Shown here: positions 23,964-37,252 of the stretch, piece after piece
Position numbering within the stretch: the first letter of the stretch is position 1
Layout: each line of letters starts with the position of its first letter
Origin: Panaeolus papilionaceus
Taxonomy: Eukaryota; Basidiomycota; Agaricomycetes; Agaricales
DNA: 64,000 nucleotides
NCBI GenBank assembly: GCA_015501605.1
Contig: JADNRZ010000012.1
Span: 620,001 to 684,000 of the forward strand
Reading direction: 5' to 3'
Made by a program: the position numbers and the translations under genes
The notes under the pieces: model-generated
Databases searched by the model: none
What the model was told of the DNA's origin: nothing
What the model saw: the letters and a program-made list of their open reading frames with translations, nothing else

Positions 23964-24175
23964 TTATTTCTCGGTGGTTTTTTATCGTTACCTTAACTTA
24001 TCCATCCATATCTGGGGATTCGGGTTTTATGTACATACTTGCATTACATTGAGAAGCAATACTCTATACAACTTGAACAAAGCAGCACAACACGAGGGGG
24101 GGAAACATGCCCATATTATATTAATCAGTCCCTTACGTAGGGGTTCATGAAAAAAAATTACGTCTCATGAAAACC

Positions 24176-25444
<1,269 letters not shown>

Positions 25445-28400
25445 CTAAGTTGTCATCTAAAGGTCAGTGGGAAGTTCTGGCCAGTTTAAAGTAGCAACTT
25501 TAGAGCAGATATTTACACCACTAGACATTCCTGGAGGCATCTTCGAGCTGTGTACTATCAGCTGGTAGGAATGTTGTTTGGAGAACGCTGTGGAGGGATT
25601 GAGAGATGTGTGGCTGTTGGTCGTGGTGAACGTTCACCATCAAGGTTAGACCCTGGTCACCGCGCGTACCTCAATGGAGTCACATGCCCTTTTTCGTGAT
25701 TTAGCTGACTCATACACGCGTCGCGTCGCGTCTTAATTGGGTGGAAGCCCCTGAATCATGTAGCTCTTCAAATGTCGATGGTTGGTATGTAACACTGGCG
25801 AGAAATGTGAATGCTAGCAGCTTAATAACTTGAATCACTTCTTCTCGTATACAAGCTTACTGTAACAATGCAAACGATGAGGTAAATGGATGGAACAAAT
25901 CTGTTTGGATAAAAACCATGAATAAGGGAAGGATAATCAGTAGTATGATCTCTCATTAAATGATACTTGGGACGTACCTGGGTCTTCGTCGAACCTTTCT
26001 GCATTCCTCAAATTCCCCCGGTAACAGGTAATGTCAGTGTTAATTTCGGCCAGCTCGTCCTTAGTCAAGGCAGTTCGGTGGCATCTTCCTATCCGAAGTT
26101 TCTGTTTTAAGAGCTCAATGGATCGGTCTCCAGGTGTATACTTCCAACTCTACACCAAGTAGCAGGAGGAAAGCTTAAAGATAAAGATAAAGTGAAGGTC
26201 AAGTGAGCCATCCGGAGTGTAGATAGGTAAGTTCTAACATGAACATAGCTACAACATTTGCGTACCCGTTCAAAGGGTCAACATGCATTCGCCTTTTTCA
26301 TACATTGTGCACGCTAAAGGGTTGATTATGTTCAAAGCCTCGAAAATGGCCGATTTCAGCACACTTTATAATGCTCAATAGGCGGAACACCCCAATTTAT
26401 GTGGTTCCAGCTTTGTCTATCCGATATCGGCCTACGTATCACTTGCTCTTGTACATGTACTCTGTGCCTATGGGTATCATATCTAATTATAAAGCACTCA
26501 TAAAACGGCGTTAAGTAGCCTCGTCACTTTCAAACACTCCCTCCGCCCTTCCCCATTTTGTACTAATAATAAGAGCTAATTTAATCCCTCCATCTTATTT
26601 TATTTTATGTTTGGACCACGTTATCGCCTCTGGAGCTTATTCCTCCACGTACCAGTATTTAACGAAACGTGTTGAACTTGACCTCTATAAATAAGTCCTT
26701 CTATCCATGAAGGACGGGGACTTGCCGATCTATGGAGTTGCCACGAGAACCTTTATACATTGCGACAGCACTCATACATGAGAAGCGACGAAGACGGTAC
26801 GGCTGCATCGAAACCCGTTGTATGATTTTCCTCCATGGGTACATACATAAAACTTCTACGTTTCGACAGTTGGCTATTATTAGCTTCGCTCTCTCTCTCT
26901 TTATTTAACCTCTACAGTGTCTACACTAAGCACTAGTCCCCCATCCCGTGAGTTATGCTTACGACTCGGAGCCAGGAGGCGACGGGTTATGCGGACATTA
27001 ACCGAACAGGAGCACTTTGGACCTGGCCGCTTAGACTCGCACGCGTAGCACCATGACTAGCGACGACCTCCATTCGGATTCAGGAATAATTTGAAAGAGC
27101 GGACATGTGAATTTGTCCTTCGGCGAAGATCAATCGAGGGGAGGGCAACACTGCAGACGCACATATCCATGGGCATAATAGGTCATCGGGAGCACTCAGG
27201 CTGTGAACGGCAATGGAGGGGCTGTCTCACCTTGCAGAACGTGAACGCGAGAGCGAGATTCCGGAGCATCGGGTAGGCCATGCAACACACCGGGTTTCAA
27301 CAACTGATCTAGCAACTTCAAGTCAGACCAACTTGAATCATATTAACAACGGCATCTACAGGCGTCGACATTGCGAGTAAGTATCAGCGCGTAACGTGCT
27401 CTGAACATCACCAGCCTCTAAAGATCCAGTTTGAATTTCACGTTTCTCTCATCGCTCGCTAAGCAGGCCCGGTCTGAACTGAGGCTACTGAGGCCTCGCC
27501 GGTGCAGAATAAGATGAGTTAGACAACAACGATACCAATGCGGATAAGTAGTCTGGGCGGAATTGCTGGCATTCGGAGAATATAGAGAATCTGTAGGGTT
27601 GATTCTGTCCATCAGATTGATTTTCCACATTATGGATGGGTACGTCTTGTTTCAAGGGGTTGGATATGCGTACTTACTGTGCGGGAATTGACACCTCGCA
27701 TACATCCACTAACTTGTCGTCACCTATTCGAACCCCATCATCTCGTGACCCTGCTTCTTCCCAACGATCACTGATGCGTCGTGGCGCGATGAATCGCTTA
27801 CACCTAGGCCGCTCCCCGACATGGCTGCATGGCGCAAAGCGGCTGGAGGTTGTTTCGAAGCAATGAAGCAAATGTTATTTCCTTTGAACGTAGACAGCCC
27901 CAGGGACTGAAATGCGCCATAAACTGCGTGCTAGAGATATGTCCTAACAAAATATCCTCTGAGACAATGGTAGAGAGAATCCACACAGAGCAAGACTGAA
28001 CTGTAAACGACTAATCTTAATGCTGATACTATTAGACCGGGCTTGGCGGCGAAGGGGGCAGAACATCAAACATCGTGGAGTATCGCTAGGTTCACCCCGT
28101 ACCCGATGGGATGTGCGTACATAATGTGGACTCGGATAAACTTTGTTAACGTCTTGAAATCCATTTGGGCTTTCAAATGGGGATTATGTGGAGTACTACT
28201 ATGAGAAGGTATCGATGCCATGTCCAACAGTTTCAAGATGCTGCGTATCATGATTTTTACTTGCAATCGTCGCACTTCTGCGACTTGGCTCTCCAAGTAC
28301 TCCATCTGTTTCTGTATCATTATGCTGTTCACAGGTATCGACGCCAAGTCCCATAACACAGAAAATAATTTTGATCATCATGGATCGACTAAACCCCATG

Positions 28401-29016
28401 CAGCCATCATTCTCCCATCTTACACATCATCTCACATCATCTCGTCATATTGATGGTGGAGATAGTCGATTCAACAACCTTACATAGACATATTACGCAA
28501 CAACGGTCAGCCGATAACTCCAAGCTGTATTGCTGGATAAGATAAACATTCATTTCGAATTGAAGAAGTATTCATGGGCATTAGGGACGACTATTGTATG
28601 TAGGCGCAGAACATGCTAGTGGCAGAGTCATTTTGGCAGCGGGTTCGAGTGTCGATTTTGGAGCTCGGTTCGACGCTCAAACAGCCGAGTCTTGAACTGA
28701 CAGTTAATATTAGACACTGCACTCTGGGGTTGAAACGAATAGAAAATTGTAAGGATGGGAATGCTTAGCAACGGCATTGCTGATAACCGTTGTGAATATG
28801 TAGTATCTCTATGTTTATACCTCTTCGGGAGTACTCCAAGAGCTCGAATAAGCCATATTGGCATCCGCTGAAACAGGAGCCAAGGCTGGCGGGGCTCGTA
28901 TGCAGCCTTCAATTGCTGTGTAATTTGGCCGATCAACTGGGAATCTGGGATCGCTAGCGCGATGGTGTGAGAAGAGTCTACCCAATCGGCTCCTCGAGCT
29001 GCTGAATCGATTCGAG
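25445..29016. other. Gene-poor interval
   Basis: About 3.6 kb without a supported gene. Frames of 60-97 codons occur on both strands but none has a domain, a credible splice structure or a homologue in the window. There is a TATA-like cctctataaata near 26681-26692 with no gene after it, which could belong to a solo LTR or an untranslated RNA, but no matching terminal repeat was found. Degenerate direct repeats of the form ggcatcgatacc and ggcgtcgatacc (minus strand) sit near 28210 and 28340. Confidence 0.35.
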
Positions 29017-29024
29017 TATAAAAG
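29017..29024 (+). promoter_or_regulatory. TATA box of the secreted repeat-protein gene
   Basis: TATAAAAG lies 157 bp upstream of the ATG at 29181. It is followed by a pyrimidine-rich stretch (ctccctcttcactg, and tcctcacatc), the usual arrangement at strong, regulated fungal promoters. Confidence 0.7.
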
Positions 29025-29180
29025 GACTCCCTCTTCACTGTAATTCCTCAGCTGAGCCGGTCTCATCCTCACATCGCCTTAACCCTCCCTTTCAAATCAA
29101 CCTCTACTCGTTCCAGGGCTTGCCCAACGATCAAATAAATCAATAAACAACTCAACAAACCCAACCCTTTCATTTTCATC

Positions 29181-30927
29181 ATGAAGTACGCTGCCACCAT
29201 CATTGCCTGCACTGCTATCCTCTCCGCTTCGACATCCATTGCTGCCCCCACTACCAATGCCGCCACCACGTACGATTCTCAAATTATTTGTTATACTCGC
29301 GTCGCTGACATCGTCTTCGTATTCACAGTTATCTTGAGTCCCGTGGTCAACAAGCGGGCAGGATCGCTCAGAAGGTGAAAGACTCTGAGGCTGTCAAGGA
29401 GGCCGCTCGTCGCGCGGCCGAGTTCGCAAAGAAGGCGGCTAAGGAGGCTGCTACGAACGCCGGTCAGGACTACATGGACTCGCAGAAGGACAAGGATGGC
29501 AAGAAGGACAAGCGTGCTTTCGCTGACGAGGATCTCGACCTCGCTCTTCGTGAGTACCTCGAGGCCCGTGGTCAACAGGCGGGCAGGGTCGCTCAGAAGG
29601 TGAAAGACTCCGAGGCCGTGAAGGAGGCCGCTCGTCGCGCCGCCGAACTCGCAAAGAAGGCAGCTAAGGAGGTGGCCACCAACGCTGGTCAGGACTACAT
29701 GGATTCGCAGAAGCACAAAGATGACAAGAAGTGAGTTGAATCTTTTTTCAATACGCAACATATCACTTATTGATCTCGGCGCTTCATAGGGACAAGCGCT
29801 CATTTGCTGATGAGGACCTAGACCTTGCTCTTCGCGAATACCTCGAGGCTCGAGGCCAACAAGCGGGCAGGGTCGCTCAGAAGGTGAAAGACTCCGAGGC
29901 CGTGAAGGAGGCCGCTCGTCGCGCCGCCGAACTCGCAAAGAAGGCAGCTAAGGAGGTCGCCACCAACGCTGGTCAGGACTACATGGATTCTCAGAAGGAC
30001 AAGGATGGCAAGAAGGACAAGCGTGCTTTCGCTGACGAGGATCTCGACCTCGCTCTTCGTGAGTACCTCGAGGCCCGTGGTCAACAGGCGGGCAGGGTCG
30101 CTCAGAAGGTGAAAGACTCCGAGGCCGTGAAGGAGGCCGCTCGTCGCGCCGCCGAACTTGCGAAGAAGGCGGCTAAGGAGGTGGCCACCAACGCTGGTCA
30201 GGATTACATGGACTCCCAGAAGCACAAAGATGACAAGAAGTGAGTTGAATCTTTTTTCAATACACAACATATCACTTACTGATCTCGGTGCTTCATAGGG
30301 ACAAGCGCTCACTCGAGGCTCGTGGTCAACAAGCGGGTAGGGTCGCTCAGAAGGTGAAAGACTCCGAGGCCGTGAAGGAGGCCGCTCGCCGCGCCGCTGA
30401 ATTCGCCAAGAAAGCAGCCAAAGAGGCGGCCACCAACGCCGGTCAAGATTACATGGATTCTCAGAAGAACAAAGACGACAAAAAGTAATTTGATTATTTT
30501 TCAATTAAACGAACATCTCACTTACTAACTTATTTTGAAGGGACAAGCGCTCATTCGCTGATGAGGATCTCGACCTCGCTCTTCGTGAGTATCTCGAGGC
30601 CCGTGGTCAACAGGCGGGCAGGGTCGCTCAGAAGGTCAAGGATTCCGAAGCCGTTAAGGAGGCTGCTCGTCGAGCCGCTGAACTCGCCAAGAAGGCGGCT
30701 AAGGAGGTCGCCACCAACGCTGGTCAGGATTACATGGACTCCCAGAAGCACAAGGACGGAAACAAGTGAGTTCCAGTCACCGCTGCGCAAGCTTTCAAAG
30801 TCAAGGTCACTAATCAACATCTTTTTACCTCAGGGACAAGCGCGAGTACCTTTTCGACATGATGGATATTGTTGAGAGAGAGCTTTTGGAAGCTAGGGAA
30901 TACGGCATCTTGAGTGACCTTGATTAG
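29181..30927 (+). CDS. Secreted repeat protein with dibasic (Kex2-type) sites
   Basis: Exons 29181-29269, 29329-29730, 29790-30239, 30299-30484, 30541-30765, 30834-30927; 481 residues. A signal peptide (MKYAATIIACTAILSASTSI, then AAPT) is followed by six copies of a unit of about 75 residues. The unit has an acidic start (FADEDLDLALREYLEARGQQ), an Ala/Lys/Arg amphipathic helix (DSEAVKEAARRAAELAKKAA) and a polar end (GQDYMDSQKDKDGKK). Units are joined by KKDKR or close variants, giving six KR sites. The first repeat starts without FADED and the fifth lacks about 13 residues. Four of the five introns interrupt the K codon just before DKR in the same phase, so whole exons could be duplicated in frame. 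Two readings: a Kex2-processed repeat protein releasing peptides, or an LEA-like extracellular helix protein. I favour the first, moderately. Confidence 0.88.
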
Positions 30928-32669
30928 ACATTGGGGTATTTATTGTACTCTAGTTTGTTGTTCGGTCATTCGTCGCATAAAATTATCAGTGATATTTTAC
31001 GACTCTTCTATCTTCGGGAGTGTGATCTTAAGTTGGCTTTAGTGGTTGTGGGTATCGGGCACTAGACACTATGTTTCGATTGGAGCGACTGTTAGGTCTT
31101 GTAACTTCGTTTTGATTTAGGGTTGATGATCCTTCAAAGCCTAGCCGCTTGATCGACTCGAAGACGCAGAAAGAGCACGACCGTTGATATGGCTCGAGAG
31201 ACAGCAAGTGTTTCTGGAGCGGCAAATGTAGCAGTCGTGCTCCCCAGTCCTGAATCGAACGACGACGCTGAGACGGAAGAGGAAAGAAGAATCCTGCCAA
31301 GAGTTCGACAATTCCTTCGGTAAAAGTAGCAGTAGCATTATATCTCAACGAGTCTATGCTCCGTAAATGGAGAATGCGGTGAAGTCTGTACGATCTCATA
31401 GATTAATGCCCGTGATTCTAACGCGTCGACTGAACATCACCAACACGAATCTTTGATAACTGCCATACAGATGCGAGACCACAACGCCGCAGGCACCGGT
31501 GAAGGTATAAACTGTCGAATTCCAAGGGAAAAGAAACAGTAAAGCTTGAGCTAGCAACGAAGGGCTTGACGAGAGCGCGCGGTTGTTCATGCATCGTAGT
31601 AGGCTGGGGGAGGCACGCTTTCGAGACAATACTTGCTGGTGCCACACAATGACGTGAGTTCAATCTCCCTTTGTTAATTTGATGTCAGGTATCTGCGCTG
31701 GCTGTCATCAGATCCTAATACTGACGTGAAATAGACATGAGGTACATTCTCGACGATCATCGTGGTCTGAACCGCGCAGGGATTTCATTGATCTTGAATG
31801 TTGATTCATGCACATGTCATGTTCCGGTATCAGGCGTGAATCATTGTATCAATGTGGTAGAAAGTGAGCACAGGCGTCTCAATCGAGACTCGATTGAGCT
31901 GTCGTCATCTGTCCCTTTCACGATGGCACACTTGGGCGACGGTGACTGGAATGGGCAACATCTGAGTCAGGCCTGTCAAAGTTGAACTATCAGTGGTAGT
32001 ATTAGCATAGAGGTTCCCTCTTTAATCGACAAAAGCAATGGTTTTACGATGAAATATCGCATTTTCGAGTTGTAGGAAGGAAGTTGAACGGATCGTCCTG
32101 TAACGTGTTTGATGTCGAAACGAATTGGAGTGTACATGTGTCGATCTGACCTTCAATTAGCTTTGGTTCCGACGCTATGAAATTCAATTTCCGCCAACAT
32201 TAATTAAGTGTCGCCCGTCCTGTTATTAAAAGTCATAACGATGTGTCATTTACATAAGGTTATTGACTACTAAATTGCTAAAAAGTCTACCCTTATGGTG
32301 GTTATAGCTAGGTGTAGCCTTTCTGATTCTCTGGTGATAATGTTGATATGACTGCATGATACTCCAGCGATCAACTTTGTCGGCGTGTGAAGGACCCTTG
32401 GCTTTACTGTCGCGGTGTATGGACGCCATGAGGCATAAATTCTTTTTGGGTTCAACTTTGGACTAATTCTGACACTGGTACCCCATTCGTGCGTCTCGCC
32501 CTCCTCCTCCTGGGGTGCTGGATACCTTTCTCGTCTCAGGTTTTCTCTTGAACACGCCGAATTACCAACCTGATCAACGAAGCAGAATATCTGTCAGCCT
32601 TCCTGTCATTTCGCAGATTCACTCCTCGTGTCGACGTCTGTTTCTTTCCATATCTTGAGACACTTCAAA
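30928..32669. other. Intergenic region, no supported gene
   Basis: Contains the 3' region of the repeat-protein gene and the upstream region of the next gene. An 82-codon frame at 31737-31985 and frames of 65-123 codons on the minus strand (31028-31663) have no recognisable feature. Confidence 0.35.
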
Positions 32670-34148
32670 ATGGGGGTGCTAGGCAACCTTTTCACCTACA
32701 TATCTCGAGCGCTCGGAATGGCCGACAAAGCATTGCCAAAGGTTCCGGAATCCCATGACCCAATTTCAAGCGGTCCCCAGAGTTTTATGAACTTAAAACG
32801 CCCCCAAGAACAGGAGAGTTACACGATGGAGCTGGGCGAGGCAGCCACTATCCTACTCATGCTGTACCAGGAGTTTGAAGAGTACAGAGATGCAGTTGTA
32901 CTACAGATATTGTGGTACAAGAGTACTGAAACCGTGCAACATGAATTTGTCATCGTCAAAGGAGAAGTAACTTGCGTGGAAAACGGAGAGGCGAAGAAGA
33001 AGGTTATTTTTTTTGCTTTTTTTCTTGTGCTTAAAAATTTAAGATTGACACGGACCTACACTATAGGATATCTACTGCAAGGTGGAACGTACCGCCAACA
33101 TTCCTGTGAATGACATAGCGACTCTCAAGCCGCGAGATGTCCTTCCGAAGGAAGCATTGGATCACCCGGTATGGCTGGCTTATGCAGTATCATTCGTCAT
33201 CTGGTGTGCTCATTTCCTTGGATTTCTGCAGGATTGGTCAGAGAAAGATTTTAAACAGTTCCAGAAGGAATTGCGGAAGGAACAGCAGCGCAGGGCTGGA
33301 GGACTCGCCCTCTACAGCTCTTCTCGGGTCACAAGCGACACCTCCCAAGCCAGCGCTGACCAGTCCCGATCATCGTCCCCCTCTTCCCCTACCGGCACCA
33401 CAGCAGCCCTCGACCTCATCTCTCGATTACCTGATAATATTGTACCATTGAACGAGCCCCCCATTCCTGCCGAAAACCTCGCGACTCTATCATTCCACGG
33501 CAATCTACCCTACTTCCGCGACATCATCCTCGCCGCTTCTGTCATCTCGGCTGCCAATCCAGTTTACAATGTGATGATGTCCCATTGCTATTGGTTCGCA
33601 CAAGCCTTCGTCCATGTTCTCCAGATGAAGTACCAGAAATCATGCAGTCTGATCAAGCTTCCGGAATTCAACAGAAAGGCTGGTAAGATGAGGGTGCTCA
33701 AGGGCATGATCCCCATTCTCTCTCCTCAGACCCGCGACATTGCCAACGAGGTCCAGGGTCTCTTTAAGAGACTTGAAGACCGGATCAAGACCAGTGATGA
33801 GGCGGTGAGTAACATATTATTCTTATTTTTATCTCATCAAATCTTGTATGACTTGTATACATATACTTTATCTTATGCCATTTCTTCCATTTTACTTTCT
33901 TTTTCTCTGTTTTATTCTTGGCATGTTTCTGATATACCATTTTGTAGCTCGAGAACTCTCACCGTGCAGGAGAAGCTCGGGAACGTGCAGGAAGAGCCAA
34001 GGAGCGTGCAGCAAGGCTTGCGGCAGAGGCAGCGCGCATGGAAGAACAAAGAAAGCGGGAACTGGTAGAGCAGCAACTCGCGGCCCTCTTGGCTTCCATG
34101 CCTAACCGTCAAGACGGCAAGGCCCACGAAAAGGTCGTGGCCGCTTGA
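32670..34148 (+). CDS. Conserved agaricomycete protein of unknown function
   Basis: Exons 32670-33002, 33067-33804, 33948-34148; 423 residues. I do not recognise a named domain. Visible features are an N-terminal globular part, a Trp/Phe-rich segment (HPVWLAYAVSFVIWCAHFLG, about 144-163) that could be a buried helix or a single membrane pass, a Ser-rich linker (about 203-216), and NPVYNVMMSHCYWFAQAFVH, which resembles the CYWFA motif of uncharacterised mushroom proteins. The C-terminus is a charged Arg/Glu/Ala coiled-coil (RAGEARERAGRAKERAARLA). The start was chosen at MGVLGNLF because upstream codons in frame begin without an ATG. No operon-like partner. Confidence 0.75.
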
Positions 34149-34409
34149 GCAACCCTGCTGCGACGCGGGATTCTTTTCAGATCTGGTTTGTTTCTTTTCG
34201 CTATCACGCTCTCCAATCTCGCCTCGTTTACTTGTCCTTTATCTATCGTTGTTATGTATGCATACCATCATTCTCCGACTCTAATGATATTTTATTTGTT
34301 TTCAGTTTGAGCGCTGGTTAAATGAATTAAATAACGGCATTCGAGCTCACGCTTTCGGATTTTCATTACTGTGAGACAAGAAAGATCTTCATATAAAACA
34401 GAATTCATA

Positions 34410-34700
34410 CTGCAAGGTCGTGGCATTTCCGCGTGCGAAACGATTCCAATTTCGACAATGAGAAAGAAAATAAAGGTTTTAAAGCCAGTCAGCTTTCAAT
34501 GTAGCGATCCAAGCATTGACGAGGTGGTAGAGATAGAAAAGTATAATTATGTTTAAAATCCAGCAGACCTCACGACCACAGGTAAAGGGAATGTTGGGTA
34601 ACTGCGAAAATAGTCTGGGCGTCGTTGCAAGAGCGAAGTTCCAAGTTATAGGGAATCACGATCTCGAATCCGAACTCATAGAGACACAGATCTGACTACG
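34410..34700 (-). pseudogene. Truncated relic of ULA1
   Basis: Two blocks resemble the intact gene at 37253-39083 in the same orientation. The block at 34413-34545 (ctgcaaggtcgtggcatt...) matches the last exon and 3' flank (37196-37310). The block at 34560-34690 (cagcagacctcacgaccaca...) matches coding sequence at about 38425-38555. The roughly 1.1 kb between these blocks in the parent is missing. Many small changes destroy the frame. The region 34149-35136 holds nothing else recognisable. Confidence 0.7.
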
Positions 34701-35136
34701 AGAGACTAGAGTTTACCTTGATTTGTGGTTGTAATTGCCTCTAGTCGCCTAGTCAGGCCGTTCAGATATTACAGAAACAAGAGTTTTTTTATGAAGTCGA
34801 CTGGGTCTAATCAATTATCATGGTTAAGGGGAGGAGACAAGGAGAGACCGTGGGTGTGTCGACAGATCCGTAAATGCCAGCCAAACTAGTCATAACACTG
34901 AGGTCGTTTGCACCTTTGTTCGCTCCCAACCACCACAACCTTCTGGAGACTATTTATCGGGCCTCACTCAGCTCTTAGCCCACATGCATACGATGAGCCT
35001 TGTTTCCAATGTGGGTCCGTTGGTGGGAATTATCCTCGCAAAGGTATAGCTACCTGGGAATGTAAGGCAACCTCTTAAAACGCCGCTGCCTTTTGCACGA
35101 AATTTCTTCTGCTGTGTTCTTCACATTACTGCTACG

Positions 35137-36878
35137 ATGTCAACCCAAACCTTCAGCAACAAGAGCACAGAGCTCGCCGACTGTGGTTCGAGTGTTGTAC
35201 CTGGGCCTGACCAAGAACACCGTCAAGGTTCGTCACGGTATCAGACAAGCACCAGTAGTTGGCAATGACTGACTCATCCATCCCTTAGAATTAGAGCCGT
35301 TTAATGTGGAGGACTCTTTCGTAGGTATCTGCCAGTTAGGTCTCGACGAACTTGTGCTTGAAGAAGTTACAAACCGCGAATGCCAGCCAGAGCAGCAGCA
35401 TATGTTTACTGGAGGGGAATACTCATGCACAGTGCAATTACCCCCCGAGCTGCTATGCAAAGTCTTTAACCACCTCTGTAATGTTTGGCCCATTGTGTAT
35501 TATCGCGCGGAAGGCGATACCACAGCGTTCATCAAGCTGGAGTGGGCGGTGGTCACCCATGTATGCCATCGTTGGTGAGACGTGGCCCACAACATGCCGA
35601 GTTTGTGGACCCACATCGATCTTCTAGTACCCGAATGGGGAGCCATGCTGCTAGAGAGATCACGCAATCTTCCATCTCGGTCAAAGTCCCGCCAGATATA
35701 ACAGCAGCAGGACAGGAGTTGTTGGTCGACGTTATTTTTTTGAAGCCTGAGCGCTTGAAAGACCTATCGGTTTCCCTGCAGAACGACGCCGAGTTTCTCG
35801 AAGATTTTATTGAACTTGGACTATATAGCTTATCAGCTCCTTCGTTAGAGTCTCTCGTCTTCTTCGACATGCCACCAAATCCCATAACTTTGGATAGTAT
35901 CATGCAGCAGGGGGCGCCGCGCCTTCAACGATTGGAACTTGAACCGTACATGCTACCATGGACACATCCACTTCTCAACAATCTTACGATACTTCGCTTT
36001 AAAGTACGGGACTTTCAAGTTAACCCTGGGCTTCCCTCAGAATTTCTGGACGCACTCGACCGGATGCCTGGCCTCGAGCATCTTACCTTACATCTATGTT
36101 TCCCCAGCACCCTGAACGAATTTACAGATGACCGAGTCGTCAAACTGCATCACCTTGTGTACCTTGAGGTGATGGCTAGACCGGGCGATTGTGAAGGTTT
36201 ATTCAAACACGTCGCCTTCCCATCAACTGCATTTATTGTAGTGACCTGCACCCATACAGCTGGACTTGCTCCATCTGCATATATTCCACCTTTGATATCC
36301 TCACTCAACTCGGCTTGGTTCTCGGTCACCCAACCATACTCCCCCGATCTCACAATTCATCCAGAGGAATACCTGCCATCACCTGTATTGGGATATCGGA
36401 ATACCGATACGACGGTTGGCAACAAGGTGTCATCTGGGGCCCAGTCATGAACAAGTTTGTTTTCGAACCATTATTGCCAGATATCCCGTTGGATAAGCCC
36501 ACACCTTTGTGGTTAATCAGCTTCGATGAGACCTCATCACTCATGCGAGATATTTTGGAATTGTTTCCATTACATGCGCTGGCTACGCTTTCGATGGGAT
36601 GCCCAATGTCGAAGGAAGCGCTCGCTATCGTTGGGTCCACTCCTTCCCTCCAAAGGATTGCATTGTCGGCTGAAAGTGTGGACACATTCGTCACATATGT
36701 TTCCCAGCAGGACTCACTCATTGCGGACGAATCTGAAAACTCGCGAACGTCACTCAGGGCTCAGTCTAATCATCCTCTTCCATATGCACCAACATGTTTC
36801 ACAAGCGTTAACAGCGTACACTTGCTAGGTGAAGATCACGCCGTCACCGTTATTGAGAGGAAGATACCGCCATTTTGA
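35137..36878 (+). pseudogene. F-box protein gene, decayed
   Basis: Exon 35137-35227, then 35289 onward. An F-box-like motif LPPELLCKVFNHLCNVWPIV is followed by VVTHVCHRW, then TGA at 35576-35578. After this stop the same frame continues with family-typical DVAHNMPSLWTHIDLLVPEW, then shifts frame near 35670 (VKVPPDITAAGQELL onward, about 250 residues of LRR-like sequence) and again near 36400 (YRYDGWQQGVIWGPVMNKFV to a stop at 36878). Using GTGAGA at 35575 and TTCTAG ending at 35627 as an intron would bypass the first two lesions but would delete conserved residues. F-box proteins recruit substrates to SCF ubiquitin ligases; this copy probably does not. Confidence 0.65.
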
Positions 36879-37252
36879 ACTTGCGATTGAGCTACAAGCA
36901 AACTATCTCATTTCATAATCCCTCACCGGATAAACCTGATCTTCCCTTTTAGAATACCAAGTGTTGCATCACTTCGCGTAGCACCTATCTAATGTACTGT
37001 ACTAAGGCCACGCTCATGTGTTAGTGTCGCCCATGATTGAACTATATTGACGGTCACGGTACGCTGTAGACAAATGTGGTGGTACTCTCCTGCATCGTTT
37101 TGTCCTTGTAGTTGAATCAAATGATATGTTTTTTGTCGTTTTGAGGCAAGAAAGCAATTCGAGTTAACATTGGTATCAAAACAGCATTAATACTACAAGG
37201 TCGTGGCATTCCGCATGCGAGATGATTAAAACTTCGACGACAAGAGAAGGAA
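36879..37252. other. Short intergenic spacer between convergent genes
   Basis: About 370 bp between the end of the F-box relic (plus strand) and the stop of ULA1 (minus strand). It contains the ULA1 3' flank whose copy is seen at 34410. No other feature. Confidence 0.4.

Noticed and set aside
28627..29072. Overlapping minus-strand frames upstream of the secreted repeat gene
   Set aside because: They cover the promoter and TATA region of the plus-strand gene and show no domain.
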